This document shows positions 38,140-47,493 of a stretch of 51,570 nt of DNA, in pieces. Within the stretch, counting starts at the first letter, position 1, and each line of letters opens with the position of its first letter. The notes beneath the pieces are model-generated. The model saw only the letters and a program-made list of their open reading frames with translations. It had not been told where the DNA came from and searched no databases. The position numbers and the translations under genes are program-made. The stretch is from Phormidium ambiguum IAM M-71 (GTDB lineage Bacteria > Cyanobacteriota > Cyanobacteriia > Cyanobacteriales > Aerosakkonemataceae): assembly GCF_001904725.1 (NCBI RefSeq), contig NZ_MRCE01000042.1:1-51570 (forward strand). The letters run 5' to 3'.

Positions 38140-38703
38140 CTATTTGTTAATTTCTAACAAACCCGGAGGCGGATTAATTTCAATTCGTTTATTTTCCAAA
38201 TCTACAACAGGTACAATTTCTTTAACAAATGGGATGAATATGTCCGCCTTTTTTGCATCTTTTTCACTGGCAATTGAATCATTAGGTTTGACTAATAATA
38301 AATCATTACCTGCGGGAATTAAATCAATAACAACCCCAATATTTTCGCCATTTAATTGGTTGAAAACTTCTAATCCAACTAAATCTAAAATGTGATATTC
38401 ATCGGCGGCTAATGTTGGTCGATCGCTCGCTGGAACCATTAACTTACATCCCCGCAATTCTTCGGCTTGGTTGCGATCGTTCACTCCGGCAAATTTCACA
38501 ATATACAAGTTTTTATGGGGAATGTATCTACCGCTCAGTAATTCGATCGATCGAGGTTCTTTTTGATTAGGTGATAACAACCAACGTTCCCCAGGCTTTT
38601 CAAATCGTTCAGGAAAATCCGAGTCTGGATAAACCCGCACTTCCCCTTTTAATCCTTGCGCTGATACAATCGTACCGATTTCTAGCCAGTCTTCTTTAGT
38701 CAT
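38140..38703 (-). CDS. rimM: 16S rRNA processing protein RimM
   Basis: Protein of 187 aa. The N-terminal domain (EIGTIVSAQGLKGEVRVYPDSDFPERF) and the PRC-barrel C-terminal half (EYHILDLVGLEVF..LLVKP..DIFIPFVKEIVPVVDLENKRIEINPPPGLLE) are both recognisable. It assists 30S subunit maturation by binding S19. The downstream DUF2237 gene is 31 bp away. Confidence 0.93.
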   Translation of the reverse strand: MTKEDWLEIGTIVSAQGLKGEVRVYPDSDFPERFEKPGERWLLSPNQKEPRSIELLSGRYIPHKNLYIVKFAGVNDRNQAEELRGCKLMVPASDRPTLAADEYHILDLVGLEVFNQLNGENIGVVIDLIPAGNDLLLVKPNDSIASEKDAKKADIFIPFVKEIVPVVDLENKRIEINPPPGLLEINK

Positions 38704-38807
38704 TAGCGATCGAAATTTTTTACTTGTTTAAGACTTATATTTTACCTAACTGTTTGCCTCAACCGTATTACATCTAAAATAAAAAAAGCCGAATTCAAGA
38801 AAAAACT

Positions 38808-39785
38808 ATTTCTACCTCTCACATTCAACTAGAAGTTCAAGATACTAGCGATCTTCTCAAACAAACTCAAACCGATCGCTTAGATGCTTGGCTAGCCAGT
38901 CAAGTTCCAGACCTTTCTCGATCGCGCATTCAAAAACTCATTCAACAAGCAAATGTCCAAATTAATGGCGAAGTTTGTACTAGTAAAAATCGCACGGTAA
39001 AAACAGGCGATCGCATTCAAATCGCTATTCCCGAAGCAACAACTTCGGAATTAAAAGCAGAAACAATTCCCCTAGATATCCTTTACGAAGATGACCATTT
39101 GCTCATAATTAATAAACCAGCTGGTTTAGTCGTTCATCCCGCCGCCGGACACCAAGACGGAACCTTAGTTAACGCTTTGTTAGCCCATTGTCCTCTAGCC
39201 GAAATTGGCGGTGTCCAGCGTCCGGGAATCGTTCACCGCTTAGACAAAGATACTACTGGCGCAATTGCGATCGCCAAAACCGACCAAGCTTACCAACACT
39301 TGCAAGCCCAACTCAAAGCCAAAACCGCCTGTCGAGAATATTTAGGCGTAGTTTATGGCGCTACCAAAACCGAAAGCGGTACTGTTGACCAACCGATCGG
39401 TCGCCATCCGATCGATCGCAAAAAAATGGCGGTTGTCCCCGAAACAAAAGGCGGTCGTCCCTCAGTTACCCACTGGTCGGTTAAAGCACGCCTGGGAAAT
39501 TACACCTTGATGCACTTCCAATTAGAAACAGGTCGCACTCACCAAATTCGAGTTCACTGCGCCCACATCGGTCATCCCATAGTTGGCGATCCCGTTTACA
39601 GTTCCGGGCGGGATGTGGGTGTTAACCTACCCGGACAAGCTTTACACGCTTGGCGACTCTCCCTAAAACATCCAATTACTGGAGAGTTAGTCCAAGTTAC
39701 AGCCCCACCCCCCCATTCCTTTGTCACTCTCCTAGACGTTTTGCGGCGGCGTTGCGGTCTACCACCACAGAAATTTGAATTTTAA
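38808..39785 (+). CDS. rluD: RluD-type 23S rRNA pseudouridine synthase, non-canonical start
   Basis: The open frame runs from 38778 (after a stop at 38775) to the stop at 39785. It encodes an S4 RNA-binding domain (RLDAWLASQVPDLSRSRIQKL) followed by the catalytic domain with HRLDKDTTGAI (catalytic Asp), RTHQIRVHCAH and PGQALHAWRLSLKHP. There is no in-frame ATG, GTG or TTG until TTG 39099, which is inside the synthase domain. ATT 38808 would give ISTSHIQLEVQD..., the length expected for the family, so ATT (as in infC) is the most likely start; a sequence error at the start codon is the alternative. The function is clear, the start is not. Confidence 0.75.
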   Translation: MSTSHIQLEVQDTSDLLKQTQTDRLDAWLASQVPDLSRSRIQKLIQQANVQINGEVCTSKNRTVKTGDRIQIAIPEATTSELKAETIPLDILYEDDHLLIINKPAGLVVHPAAGHQDGTLVNALLAHCPLAEIGGVQRPGIVHRLDKDTTGAIAIAKTDQAYQHLQAQLKAKTACREYLGVVYGATKTESGTVDQPIGRHPIDRKKMAVVPETKGGRPSVTHWSVKARLGNYTLMHFQLETGRTHQIRVHCAHIGHPIVGDPVYSSGRDVGVNLPGQALHAWRLSLKHPITGELVQVTAPPPHSFVTLLDVLRRRCGLPPQKFEF

Positions 39786-40490
39786 ATCTGTGGTTTTTAT
39801 CTATCTACAGATAGATGAGTAAAGCTTAATCTTGTGTGTATAAGTTTCGCTTCAGCCAAAAAATATCCCGCTAGCTCAGCTAAAACCCAAAAATTTGCCT
39901 TTAGTTTACATAGCTATGTAAACTTTGCTTTACATAACTATATAAATTAAAAAAAAGATTTTCTAAAAATTCAACCATAAAACCTATGCTGGATAAAGCT
40001 TAGAACCAATAATTAAAAAAAAATAAAAAACGCCTACAGCAGTCAAAGATACAACCTTTTATTAAGCAATGTAAAAAAAATGGGGAAAATAAGCTGGGAT
40101 AATCCTGATAAATAAAGGAATTGCAGCGTTTCTCTATACTTAGCTAAGGTATTTAATAATTCGTAATAAATAAATCACAATAGGCAGTGTATAAAAATAA
40201 CCTGTAGGGACTAGAAGACAGGCAAAAGTGAAACAAAACACTCGTTAAGTAAGTTTTCTCGTTTCTCATAAAAACGTGAACTTTTCTCAGATTTATGCCT
40301 TATGCTTGTACAAAGATGAAGATAAATCATCAGCAGCAAGTCATAAGGAAGTAGATCAAAGCAGTGTTTTGTAGCCTGCGATCTGACACCTGCTAAGCTA
40401 ATTCAAAATTACAAGAGTTAGCTTAAACAGAAATTCCGAAAAATTTTCTGCAAAAGCACTCAACAACAATTCAAGTAGGAGATTGAGTAA
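39786..40490 (+). promoter_or_regulatory. cpc operon promoter and long leader
   Basis: A 705-bp AT-rich gap between rluD and cpcB, containing no ORF. Its features are a 22-bp palindrome and a related dyad (39903-39945) and an 8-bp stem TAAGCTAA/TTAGCTTA (40394-40401/40418-40425) that may form in the leader RNA. AGGAG at 40477-40481 is the cpcB ribosome-binding site. A long leader is normal for cpc operons. Exact transcription start sites cannot be placed. Confidence 0.6.
39903..39945. promoter_or_regulatory. Tandem palindromes in the cpc upstream region, possible operator
   Basis: The 22 bp at 39903-39924 form a perfect palindrome with half-site AGTTTACATAG. Inside it is TTACATAGCTATGTAA (39906-39921); a second, imperfect copy, TTACATAACTATATAA, starts at 39930, 24 bp downstream (start to start). 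Two dyads in phase by about two helical turns suggest cooperative binding of a dimeric regulator. The TTTACAT half resembles the RpaB (HLR1) repeat, but the geometry differs from the tandem direct HLR1, so the regulator is unknown. Confidence 0.5.
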
Positions 40491-41009
40491 ATGTTAGACG
40501 CATTCGCCAAGGTTGTTTCTCAGGCTGATGCTAAAGGCGAATTCCTGAGCGCCGCACAATTAGATGCCTTAACCAACATGGTTCGTGAAGGCAACAAGCG
40601 CTTGGATGTCGTAAACCGCATTACCAGCAACGGCTCCACCATCGTTGCTAACGCTGCTCGCGCTTTATTCGCAGAGCAACCTCAGCTGATCGCCCCTGGC
40701 GGAAACGCCTACACCAACCGTCGCATGGCTGCTTGCTTGCGCGACATGGAAATCATCTTACGCTACGTTACCTACGCAATCCTCGCAGGTGATTCCAGCG
40801 TATTAGACGATCGTTGCTTAAACGGTCTGCGCGAAACCTACCAAGCTCTCGGTACTCCCGGTTCTTCCGTAGCAGTTGGCGTACAAAAAATGAAAGATGC
40901 CGCGATCGCTATTGCTAACGATCCCAACGGTATCAGCAAAGGTGATTGCAGTGCTTTAATTTCTGAAGTAGCTAGCTACTTCGATCGCGCTGCTGCTGCT
41001 GTTGCTTAA
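40491..41009 (+). CDS. cpcB: C-phycocyanin beta subunit
   Basis: Protein of 172 aa. The phycocyanobilin-binding cysteines are Cys82 ([10 protein letters not shown]) and Cys153 ([10 protein letters not shown]), and the gamma-N-methylasparagine site is N72 (GGNAYTN). It is the first gene of the operon, 88 bp before cpcA, and together they form the alpha-beta monomers of phycobilisome rods. Length and the [18 protein letters not shown] block are typical CpcB rather than PecB. Confidence 0.98.
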   Translation: MLDAFAKVVSQADAKGEFLSAAQLDALTNMVREGNKRLDVVNRITSNGSTIVANAARALFAEQPQLIAPGGNAYTNRRMAACLRDMEIILRYVTYAILAGDSSVLDDRCLNGLRETYQALGTPGSSVAVGVQKMKDAAIAIANDPNGISKGDCSALISEVASYFDRAAAAVA

Positions 41010-41097
41010 TTTGCCACCAGTTGCAAAAACACAGGCAACCTTTTAACGCCTAATCTTTAGAAAAAACTGCATTTCATTGTTGGGAGATACAAAAGAC

Positions 41098-41586
41098 ATG
41101 AAGACCCCTCTTACCGAAGCTATCGCCGCAGCCGATACCCAAGGCCGTTTCCTGAGCAACACCGAACTTCAAGTTGCTCGTGGTCGTTTTGAACGTGCAG
41201 CTGACAGCATGGAAGCTGCTCGCGCTCTGACCAACAACGCGCAAAGCCTAATCAACGGCGCAGCACAAGCGGTGTACAACAAATTCCCCTACACCACTCA
41301 AATGTCTGGTTCTAACTATGCCTCCTCTCCCGAAGGCAAAGCTAAGTGTGCTCGTGACATCGGCTACTACCTCCGCATGGTAACCTACTGCTTGGTTGCT
41401 GGTGGTACAGGCCCAATGGACGAATACTTAATTGCTGGTTTGGACGAAATCAACAGCACATTTGAGTTGTCTCCCAGCTGGTACGTAGAAGCTTTGAAAT
41501 ACATCAAAGCTAATCACGGTCTGTCTGGTCAAGCTGCTAACGAAGCTAATACCTACATCGACTACGCGATCAACGCTTTAAGCTAA
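41098..41586 (+). CDS. cpcA: C-phycocyanin alpha subunit
   Basis: Protein of 162 aa starting [20 protein letters not shown]. Cys84 ([13 protein letters not shown]) carries the single phycocyanobilin, attached by CpcE/CpcF encoded downstream. ATG 41098 follows GGGAG by 11 bp; an in-frame upstream TTG at 41077 is not used. A large hairpin follows the stop. Confidence 0.98.
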   Translation: MKTPLTEAIAAADTQGRFLSNTELQVARGRFERAADSMEAARALTNNAQSLINGAAQAVYNKFPYTTQMSGSNYASSPEGKAKCARDIGYYLRMVTYCLVAGGTGPMDEYLIAGLDEINSTFELSPSWYVEALKYIKANHGLSGQAANEANTYIDYAINALS

Positions 41587-41597
41587 TCGATCGCATA

Positions 41598-41655
41598 GCC
41601 CGGAAAGGTATGCAGTTGCTAGCTGCGAAACTAGCAGGTGCGTACTTCTCCGGGC
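41598..41655 (+). terminator. Layered hairpin after cpcBA (attenuator/processing site)
   Basis: GCCCGGA (41598-41604) pairs with TCCGGGC (41649-41655); inside, GTATGC pairs with GCGTAC, and TGCTAG pairs with CTAGCA around a CTGCGAAA loop. The stem is long and layered, 11 bp after cpcA. In cpc operons such hairpins reduce readthrough so that the linker genes are made in smaller amounts than the subunits, and protect the cpcBA mRNA 3' end. The T-tract is weak (ATTGTTGTATC), so partial readthrough is expected. Confidence 0.8.
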
Positions 41656-41833
41656 ATTGTTGTATCTAAATCAAGCGGATTTGAGATTTGAGATTTGAGA
41701 TTTTGGATTTAATGAAGGCTTGATTTTGAATTCCCATGAATAAAAATCACAATCTTAACAAATCAAAAATCAAAGATCGATAATCGAAAATCATCATCAA
41801 ATGCTCTGTTTGTTGTGTTGGGAGAATAGAATT

Positions 41834-42697
41834 GTGGCGATAACAGCAGCAGCATCTCGGTTGGGAACCTCAGCATTTAGCGACAGCGCTAAAGTAGAAC
41901 TGCGTCCCAATGCCAGCAAAGAAGATGTTCAAAATGTAATTCGAGCCGCTTACCGTCAGGTATTAGGCAATGACTATTTAATGGCTTCTGAACGGCTGAC
42001 CAGTGCGGAATCTTTGTTAGCAGATGGCAACATCTCCGTCAGAGAGTTTGTTCGCATTCTGGCAAAATCAGAGCTATACAAAAGCAAATTTTTCTACAAC
42101 AACTTTCAAACCAGGGTTATCGAACTCAACTACAAACATTTGTTGGGACGTGCCCCTTATGACGAATCAGAGGTAGTTTATCACCTCGATTTGTGGAATA
42201 ACGAAGGTTACGACGCAGAAATCGATTCATACATCGATTCACCAGAGTACACAGCGAACTTTGGTGACAACATCGTACCTTTCTATCGCGGTTTTGAAAC
42301 CCAAACAGGTCAAAAACAAGTCGGTTTTAACCGGATGTTTAAATTGTACCGGGGTTATGCAACCAGCGATCGCTCCCAAGCTAGCGGCAGCAGTTCTCGC
42401 CTCGCCCGGGACTTGGCAATGAACTTACCCACAACCATTGTCAAACCTTCCAGTAGCGATGGCAGCTGGTCATTCTACAGCGCTTCCAGCGACAGTGCGC
42501 CCCGCAACTGTTTGGGTGGATCTTATGGCGAAAGCGGTCGCGTTTATCGCCTCGAAGTCGCAGGCATTCGTCAACCTGGATACCCAGGAGTACGTCGCAG
42601 CAGCGTCGCTTACTTGGTACCCTACGAAAACTTGTCCAACAAAATGCAGCAAGTTCTTCGGGCTGGCGGCAAAATCATAAGCGTTACCCAAGCTTAG
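41834..42697 (+). CDS. cpcC: Phycobilisome rod linker CpcC
   Basis: Linker polypeptide of 287 aa starting at GTG 41834 ([15 protein letters not shown]), with GGGAG 9 bp upstream. A frame starting at ATG 41801 adds 11 non-homologous residues and is not favoured. The N-terminal PBS linker domain (about 17-150: [55 protein letters not shown]) is followed by a CpcD-type domain (about 230-287). It connects phycocyanin hexamers within the rods. The preceding 178-bp gap has GATTTGA repeats. Confidence 0.93.
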   Translation: MAITAAASRLGTSAFSDSAKVELRPNASKEDVQNVIRAAYRQVLGNDYLMASERLTSAESLLADGNISVREFVRILAKSELYKSKFFYNNFQTRVIELNYKHLLGRAPYDESEVVYHLDLWNNEGYDAEIDSYIDSPEYTANFGDNIVPFYRGFETQTGQKQVGFNRMFKLYRGYATSDRSQASGSSSRLARDLAMNLPTTIVKPSSSDGSWSFYSASSDSAPRNCLGGSYGESGRVYRLEVAGIRQPGYPGVRRSSVAYLVPYENLSNKMQQVLRAGGKIISVTQA

Positions 42698-42740
42698 AAA
42701 ATAGTGATGAGTCAAGAGTCAGAAGTTTTAGTGATTGATC

Positions 42741-42775
42741 CAAAACTCAAAACTCAAAACTCAAAACTCAAAACT
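42741..42775. repeat. AAAACTC heptanucleotide tandem repeat between cpcC and cpcD
   Basis: Four to five tandem copies of AAAACTC in the 103-bp gap after cpcC. This is one of several 7-bp repeats in this window and probably slips in copy number. It lies within the operon and so is transcribed. Confidence 0.9.
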
Positions 42776-42800
42776 TAACTGAATTGGAGGAATGAATTAA

Positions 42801-43076
42801 ATGCTCGGTCAAACAGCTATCGGTAGCGCTGCTAATACACCTTCTGGTAGCCGCGTTTTTCGTTACGAAGTCGTTGGGTTACGTCAAAACGACGAAGCTG
42901 ACAAAAACAACTACTCTATTCGTCGTAGCGGTAGTGTGTTTGTCACTGTACCCTATAACCGGATGAATGAAGAAATGCGGCGCATCGCTCGCTTAGGTGG
43001 CAAAATTGTCAGCATTCATCCAATGGGTGCAGAAGAAGCAGCCCCGAAAAAATCTGCCAAAAAAGCAGAAGAATAG
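42801..43076 (+). CDS. cpcD: Rod-capping small linker CpcD
   Basis: Protein of 91 aa with the CpcD domain: GSRVFRYEVVGLRQ, YSIRRSGSVFVTVPYNRMNEEMRRIARLGGKIVSIHP, ending in a Lys/Glu/Ala-rich tail. It caps the distal end of phycocyanin rods. GGAGG lies 10 bp before ATG 42801. Confidence 0.95.
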   Translation: MLGQTAIGSAANTPSGSRVFRYEVVGLRQNDEADKNNYSIRRSGSVFVTVPYNRMNEEMRRIARLGGKIVSIHPMGAEEAAPKKSAKKAEE

Positions 43077-43096
43077 GGAAAACTTGATTCTGAGCT

Positions 43097-43927
43097 ATGC
43101 AGGAATCCGATCCTGAAAACTTTGGCGAAGTGGGAAATGCCCCCGCGCTCACTGTTGAGCAAGCGATCGCCAACCTAAGTCACGAAGATACAAGTCTGCG
43201 TTACTATGCAGCCTGGTGGCTGGGTAAGTTTCAGGTGAGAGAAGCAGCGGCAATAGAAGCTCTGATCGCAGCTTTAGAAGATGAAGCCGATCGCACAGAG
43301 TTAGGTGGATATCCCCTAAGACGCAATGCTGCTAGAGCATTAGGAAAACTGGGAGACATTAGAGCAGTACCAAGCTTAATCAAATGTTTGGATTGTTCTG
43401 ATTTCTACGTGCGCGAAGCAGCTGCACAGTCGCTGGGTAAGTTGGGCGATCCAACCTGCATACCAGTGCTGGAGCAGCTGCTATCTGGTGGTTTAGCTGC
43501 CGCTGTGCCAGTGCCGGGACGACCCCACCTGGCAGAGCCTTATGAAGCAGTCATGGAAGCATTGGGTACATTGGGAGCAAAAACAGCTATCCCTCTAATT
43601 CAACCCTTCCTCGAACATCCAGTCGCTCGAGTTCAGTATTCCGCTACCAGAGCTATGTATCAGTTAACCCAAGAACAAATCTATGGGGAACGCTTGATTC
43701 AAGCTTTGTCAGGCAAAGATATTCAACTGCGTCGAGTCGCCTTGTCAGACTTAGGTGCTATTGGTTATCTCCCAGCAGCAGAAGCGATCGCCTCTAGTGC
43801 AACCGAAAATAGTTTCAAATTAATTGCCCTCAAAGGCATTCTCGAACACCAACTTAACCCAGAAAAAGCACACCCGCTTAATGACGCAGCCATCAAAGTT
43901 ATGACTTTGATGGATTCGCTGTTATAG
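43097..43927 (+). CDS. cpcE: Phycocyanobilin lyase alpha subunit CpcE
   Basis: HEAT-repeat protein of 276 aa (LSHEDTSLRYYAAWWLGKF, LGDIRAVPSLIKCLDCSDFYVREAAAQSLGKLGD and following repeats). With CpcF it attaches phycocyanobilin to Cys84 of CpcA. It begins 20 bp after cpcD and has no strong ribosome-binding site, which suggests coupling with the upstream gene. Confidence 0.95.
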   Translation: MQESDPENFGEVGNAPALTVEQAIANLSHEDTSLRYYAAWWLGKFQVREAAAIEALIAALEDEADRTELGGYPLRRNAARALGKLGDIRAVPSLIKCLDCSDFYVREAAAQSLGKLGDPTCIPVLEQLLSGGLAAAVPVPGRPHLAEPYEAVMEALGTLGAKTAIPLIQPFLEHPVARVQYSATRAMYQLTQEQIYGERLIQALSGKDIQLRRVALSDLGAIGYLPAAEAIASSATENSFKLIALKGILEHQLNPEKAHPLNDAAIKVMTLMDSLL

Positions 43928-44023
43928 TCTGTTATTCGTCATCTGTCATTTGTCCTTTGCGATCGGGAAAAAGTAATTTTTGAAATAGCTTTAGGAATTA
44001 CTTTTACACTCAACTAATGACCA

Positions 44024-44647
44024 ATGACCAATGACCAAATGACCAACTATCAGCAACTCATTCAAGCTGTAGAACAAGCAGATTCACCAGAACGCTTAAT
44101 TACAGCAGTCCGCACCCTAGCAGCTGCCCGTTCAGAAGCCGGAATTCCCACACTAATCGCTGCTTTAGGTTATAACAACCCCGGAGCAGCACTTGCAGCA
44201 GTAGCTGGACTAGTTGAAATGGGTTCAACCGCAGTCCCTTTATTATTGGAACTGCTTGATGGGTATAACTATGGTGCCAGAGCTTATGCGATTCGAGCCT
44301 TATCTGCGATCGCAGATCCCCGCGCCTTAGAAGTTCTACTCAACGCCGCCAAAAGCGACTTCGCCCCCAGCGTCCGTCGTGCTGCTAGCAAAGGATTGGG
44401 AAATTTGCACTGGAATCAACTTGAACCTAGTCATCAACGAATTGCCCAAGAAAAAGCTTTTCAAACATTAGTAGAAATCTGCCAAGACGCAGATTGGTCG
44501 ATTCGTTACGCCGCAATTGTTGGCTTGCAAACAATGGCTAATCAAACTGATTTTCAGAGCAAAATTTGGGGACATTTTCAGCAAATGCTCCAAACAGAAA
44601 CCGACTTAGCTGTTCGCGCTAGAGTGCAATTAGCAATCAGTTCATAA
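44024..44647 (+). CDS. cpcF: Phycocyanobilin lyase beta subunit CpcF
   Basis: HEAT-repeat protein of 207 aa, or 202 aa if the second ATG at 44039 is used. The repeats AGIPTLIAALGYNNPGAALAAVAGLVEMG and ARAYAIRALSAIADPRALEVLLNAAKSDFAPSVRRAASKGLGNL are typical. It forms the CpcE/F heterodimer. The start region is made of ATGACCA tandem repeats, so the extra five residues of the longer form may be repeat-derived; ATG 44039 (MTNYQQLIQAV) is equally plausible. Confidence 0.93.
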   Translation: MTNDQMTNYQQLIQAVEQADSPERLITAVRTLAAARSEAGIPTLIAALGYNNPGAALAAVAGLVEMGSTAVPLLLELLDGYNYGARAYAIRALSAIADPRALEVLLNAAKSDFAPSVRRAASKGLGNLHWNQLEPSHQRIAQEKAFQTLVEICQDADWSIRYAAIVGLQTMANQTDFQSKIWGHFQQMLQTETDLAVRARVQLAISS

Positions 44648-44757
44648 TCATGTCATTCGTCATTCGTCCTTTGTTAACAAACAATTAGTAATAACCAATG
44701 ACTATTGACTAATGACTAATGACAAATGACTAATCAACTAGCAAAAGAGAACTAGTT
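44640..44757. repeat. TGACTAA/ATGACCA-type short repeats between cpcF and cpcG1
   Basis: Degenerate repeats (GTCATTCGTCATTCGTCC, AATGACTATTGACTAATGACTAATGACAAATGACTAATC) fill the gap after cpcF. Similar ATGACCA runs occur at 44017-44043 and as TCATTGG at 13977-13996. These TGACCAA/TTGGTCA strings are widespread filler in filamentous cyanobacterial genomes. Confidence 0.8.
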
Positions 44758-44760
44758 AAA

Positions 44761-45600
44761 ATGTCAATACCTCTTCTAGAAATTACTCCAACTACGCAAA
44801 ATCAGCGTGTACCCGGTTACGAAGTTCCTGACGAAGATGATACTCCCATGTATCGTCTTGCTGATGCGATTTCTAATGCAGACATCGATGCCATCATTTG
44901 GGCAGGCTATCGCCAAATCTTCAGCGAACACCTAATCTTAGAAAGTCATCGTCAACTATCCTTAGAATCTCTCCTGCGGAATCGAGTCATTTCTGTCAGA
45001 GAGTTTATTCGCGGATTAGGAAAATCTGAAGTTTACCGACAATTAGTAGCAGATACTAACTCGAATTATCGGTTAGTTGATATTACTTTCAAACGCTTTT
45101 TAGGACGTGCAACTTACAATAAAGACGAGCAAATTTCTTGGTCAATTGTGATTGCTACCAAGGGACTACACGGCTTTATTGATGCCATTGTCGAAAGCGA
45201 AGAATACACTCAAAACTTCGGCGATGACATCGTACCTTATCAACGCCGTCGCTTCAACGAAAGACCTTTTAACTTAGTTAATCCTCGTTATAGCGATTAC
45301 TGGCGCACTCGGCAAATTGCTTTGGACGGTCGTAGCTACTACGAAGTCAAATTGTACGCTCAAGGAACCCCAGAAAAACGCTCCGTGCGTTCTGCTATTC
45401 CCAGCACATTTCTGGAAATGGCAAAAGGTATTGTCACACCACAAATTGACTTCCAACGCGATCGGGATCGGGCAATTAACACCGCTAGAAGCGTTCAAAT
45501 TCCCGAAATGACTCGCAAAGGTAGCACCGTTAAACCATCAGTGAGTCGCACAGAAGTTTCCCTTCCTTACAACTATATTCCTGCTGATCCTAAAGTCTAG
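44761..45600 (+). CDS. cpcG1: Phycobilisome rod-core linker CpcG1
   Basis: Linker of 279 aa, the longest of three tandem copies. The PBS linker domain spans about 25-180 ([79 protein letters not shown]). A roughly 95-aa variable tail follows. CpcG joins phycocyanin rods to the allophycocyanin core. The three copies are 45-53% alike by eye over the domain and differ in the tail. Start MSIPLLE is shared with copy 2. Confidence 0.93.
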   Translation: MSIPLLEITPTTQNQRVPGYEVPDEDDTPMYRLADAISNADIDAIIWAGYRQIFSEHLILESHRQLSLESLLRNRVISVREFIRGLGKSEVYRQLVADTNSNYRLVDITFKRFLGRATYNKDEQISWSIVIATKGLHGFIDAIVESEEYTQNFGDDIVPYQRRRFNERPFNLVNPRYSDYWRTRQIALDGRSYYEVKLYAQGTPEKRSVRSAIPSTFLEMAKGIVTPQIDFQRDRDRAINTARSVQIPEMTRKGSTVKPSVSRTEVSLPYNYIPADPKV

Positions 45601-45690
45601 TAATTTTAGATTTTAGGGTTTAAATTTTAGATTAAATCCAAATCTAAAATTTTTCTACCAGCACACAACTAAAAACACAAGAAAAGGCTC

Positions 45691-46440
45691 ATGTCAATAC
45701 CTTTGCTAGCTTACAAACCCTCTTCGCAAAATCAGCGAGTAGCGGGTTATGAAGTACCAAACGAAGATACACCCTATATCTATCGTATTGAAGACTGTGT
45801 TGATGAAACTGACATCCAAGAATTAATTTGGGCAGTTTATCGACAAGTTTTTAGCGAACATGAAATCCTCAAACAGTTTCGCCAACCCGCATTAGAATCT
45901 CAAGTAAAAAATCGCGCTATTACTGTGCGGGATTTTGTGCGTGGTTTAGCTAAAACTGAGGCATTCTATCGCTTAGTTGTGGAAACCAATTCTAACTATC
46001 GCGTTGTAGAATTATGCCTCAAACGCATTTTAGGTCGATCGCCTTACAATAAAGACGAGGAAATTGCCTGGTCAATTACTATTGCTACCAAAGGCATTGG
46101 CGGATTTATTGACGCACTGGTTGATAGCGAAGAGTATCAAAGCAATTTTGGTGACAACACAGTACCTTATCAACGTCGTCGCTATAAAGACCGCCCCTTC
46201 AATTTAGTCACACCTCGTTACGCTGATTACTGGCGCGACAAACAAGAGGACGAACGTTACAAATGGGGCGATATTGGTAACTTTTTGGATATGGCGCGAT
46301 CGATCAAAATTACCCAAGTCACCCAAGCGCCCGCAGTTCTCACCGCAAATATCAAAATTCCTGACACAACGAGGGATAATAAGCCAGAAGGCACTCGCGT
46401 ATCGATTAACCCAGTGGCAACTTTCCCCGCCCGTAAATAG
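45691..46440 (+). CDS. cpcG2: Phycobilisome rod-core linker CpcG2
   Basis: Linker of 249 aa, similar to its neighbours throughout the domain ([73 protein letters not shown]). The tail ([26 protein letters not shown]) differs from that of copies 1 and 3. It is 90 bp after copy 1. Different tails may tune binding to distinct sites of the core, which is inference. Confidence 0.93.
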   Translation: MSIPLLAYKPSSQNQRVAGYEVPNEDTPYIYRIEDCVDETDIQELIWAVYRQVFSEHEILKQFRQPALESQVKNRAITVRDFVRGLAKTEAFYRLVVETNSNYRVVELCLKRILGRSPYNKDEEIAWSITIATKGIGGFIDALVDSEEYQSNFGDNTVPYQRRRYKDRPFNLVTPRYADYWRDKQEDERYKWGDIGNFLDMARSIKITQVTQAPAVLTANIKIPDTTRDNKPEGTRVSINPVATFPARK

Positions 46441-46496
46441 GTAATCGAGGCAATCATAAATTCACAGCCAATCTTACCAAAATAGGAGATTATTGC

Positions 46497-47249
46497 ATGG
46501 CGTTGCCGTTGCTGACATACAAACCATCATCCCAAAACCAGCGGGTTAAAAGTTTTGGTAAAGCAGACCTCAACGAAGATACACCCTATATCTATCGTCT
46601 CGAAGATGCTGCTTCTCCTGCTGAAATCAGAGATTTAATTTGGGCAGCTTATCGTCAAGTTTTCAGCGAACACGAAATCCTCAAATTCAATCGCCAAATC
46701 ACCGTAGAAACTCGGTTCGCCAACCGTTCTATCACGGTTCGTGACTTGATCCGGGAATTGGCAAAATCTGAGGCTTTCTACCGTTTAGTTGTTTCCGTGA
46801 ACAACAACTATCGCTTAGTAGAAATTTGCCTGAAACGCTTTTTAGGTCGTTCGTCCTATAACAAAGACGAAGAAATCGCTTGGTCAATTGTTATTGCTAC
46901 CAAAGGTTTCAGTGGCTTTGTTGATGCTTTACTGGACAGCGATGAATACACCAATGCTTTTGGTGATTTCACCGTACCTTACCAACGCAAGCGCATGGAA
47001 GGTCGTCCTTTCAACTTGGTAACACCTCGCTACGGCGAAGACTTCCAAGAAGCAGCAGGTACAGTTGCTACCGACTGGCGCTTTACCTTGGAAAAATTCT
47101 ACAGTGCGAAGTCCAAACAACGGCGCTTACCAGAAGGCGATCCTGGCAAGTTCAAAGATATGGCAGCAGCAGTCAATACCAAGCGCTATTACGCTCAAAA
47201 TATCCCTGCTTCCAGCATTGATTACTTGAGCAAAGTACCAAGACGCTAA
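46497..47249 (+). CDS. cpcG3: Phycobilisome rod-core linker CpcG3
   Basis: Linker of 250 aa, start [17 protein letters not shown]. The domain ([90 protein letters not shown]) is closest to copy 2. The tail ([33 protein letters not shown]) is unlike the others. AGGAG is 8 bp before ATG 46497. A layered hairpin follows the stop, ending the operon. Confidence 0.93.
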   Translation: MALPLLTYKPSSQNQRVKSFGKADLNEDTPYIYRLEDAASPAEIRDLIWAAYRQVFSEHEILKFNRQITVETRFANRSITVRDLIRELAKSEAFYRLVVSVNNNYRLVEICLKRFLGRSSYNKDEEIAWSIVIATKGFSGFVDALLDSDEYTNAFGDFTVPYQRKRMEGRPFNLVTPRYGEDFQEAAGTVATDWRFTLEKFYSAKSKQRRLPEGDPGKFKDMAAAVNTKRYYAQNIPASSIDYLSKVPRR

Positions 47250-47308
47250 TTAAGATTTTCATCCGCATTTAGTGGATTAAATCTCGAATCTCAAATCTAA
47301 AATCATAG

Positions 47309-47380
47309 CTGGGTCTGACCTTTGGGAGATGACTAACTAATATATGGTTAGTTGTTATCATCTCGGTGGTTTAGACCCAG
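47309..47380 (+). terminator. Layered hairpin ending the cpc operon
   Basis: CTGGGTCT (47309-47316) pairs with AGACCCAG (47373-47380), enclosing GAGATGA/TCATCTC-like and AACTAA/TTAGTT stems. It is followed by TTGTTGTATT. The layered shape resembles the cpcA hairpin. It lies 60 bp after cpcG3. Confidence 0.75.
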
Positions 47381-47493
47381 TTGTTGTATTAATGGTGGTG
47401 GTTTGAAGCATGGTACATAAGATTGTTAGCCGATCGTCTAATGATTAAAAACGCATAGTACGATCTTTAAGTAATGTTTCAATCTGTAAACCA

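Noticed and set aside
39903-39945. RpaB (HLR1) binding site
   Set aside because: The TTTACAT half-sites are present, but the 2-bp-spaced direct-repeat geometry is not; left as an unassigned operator candidate.
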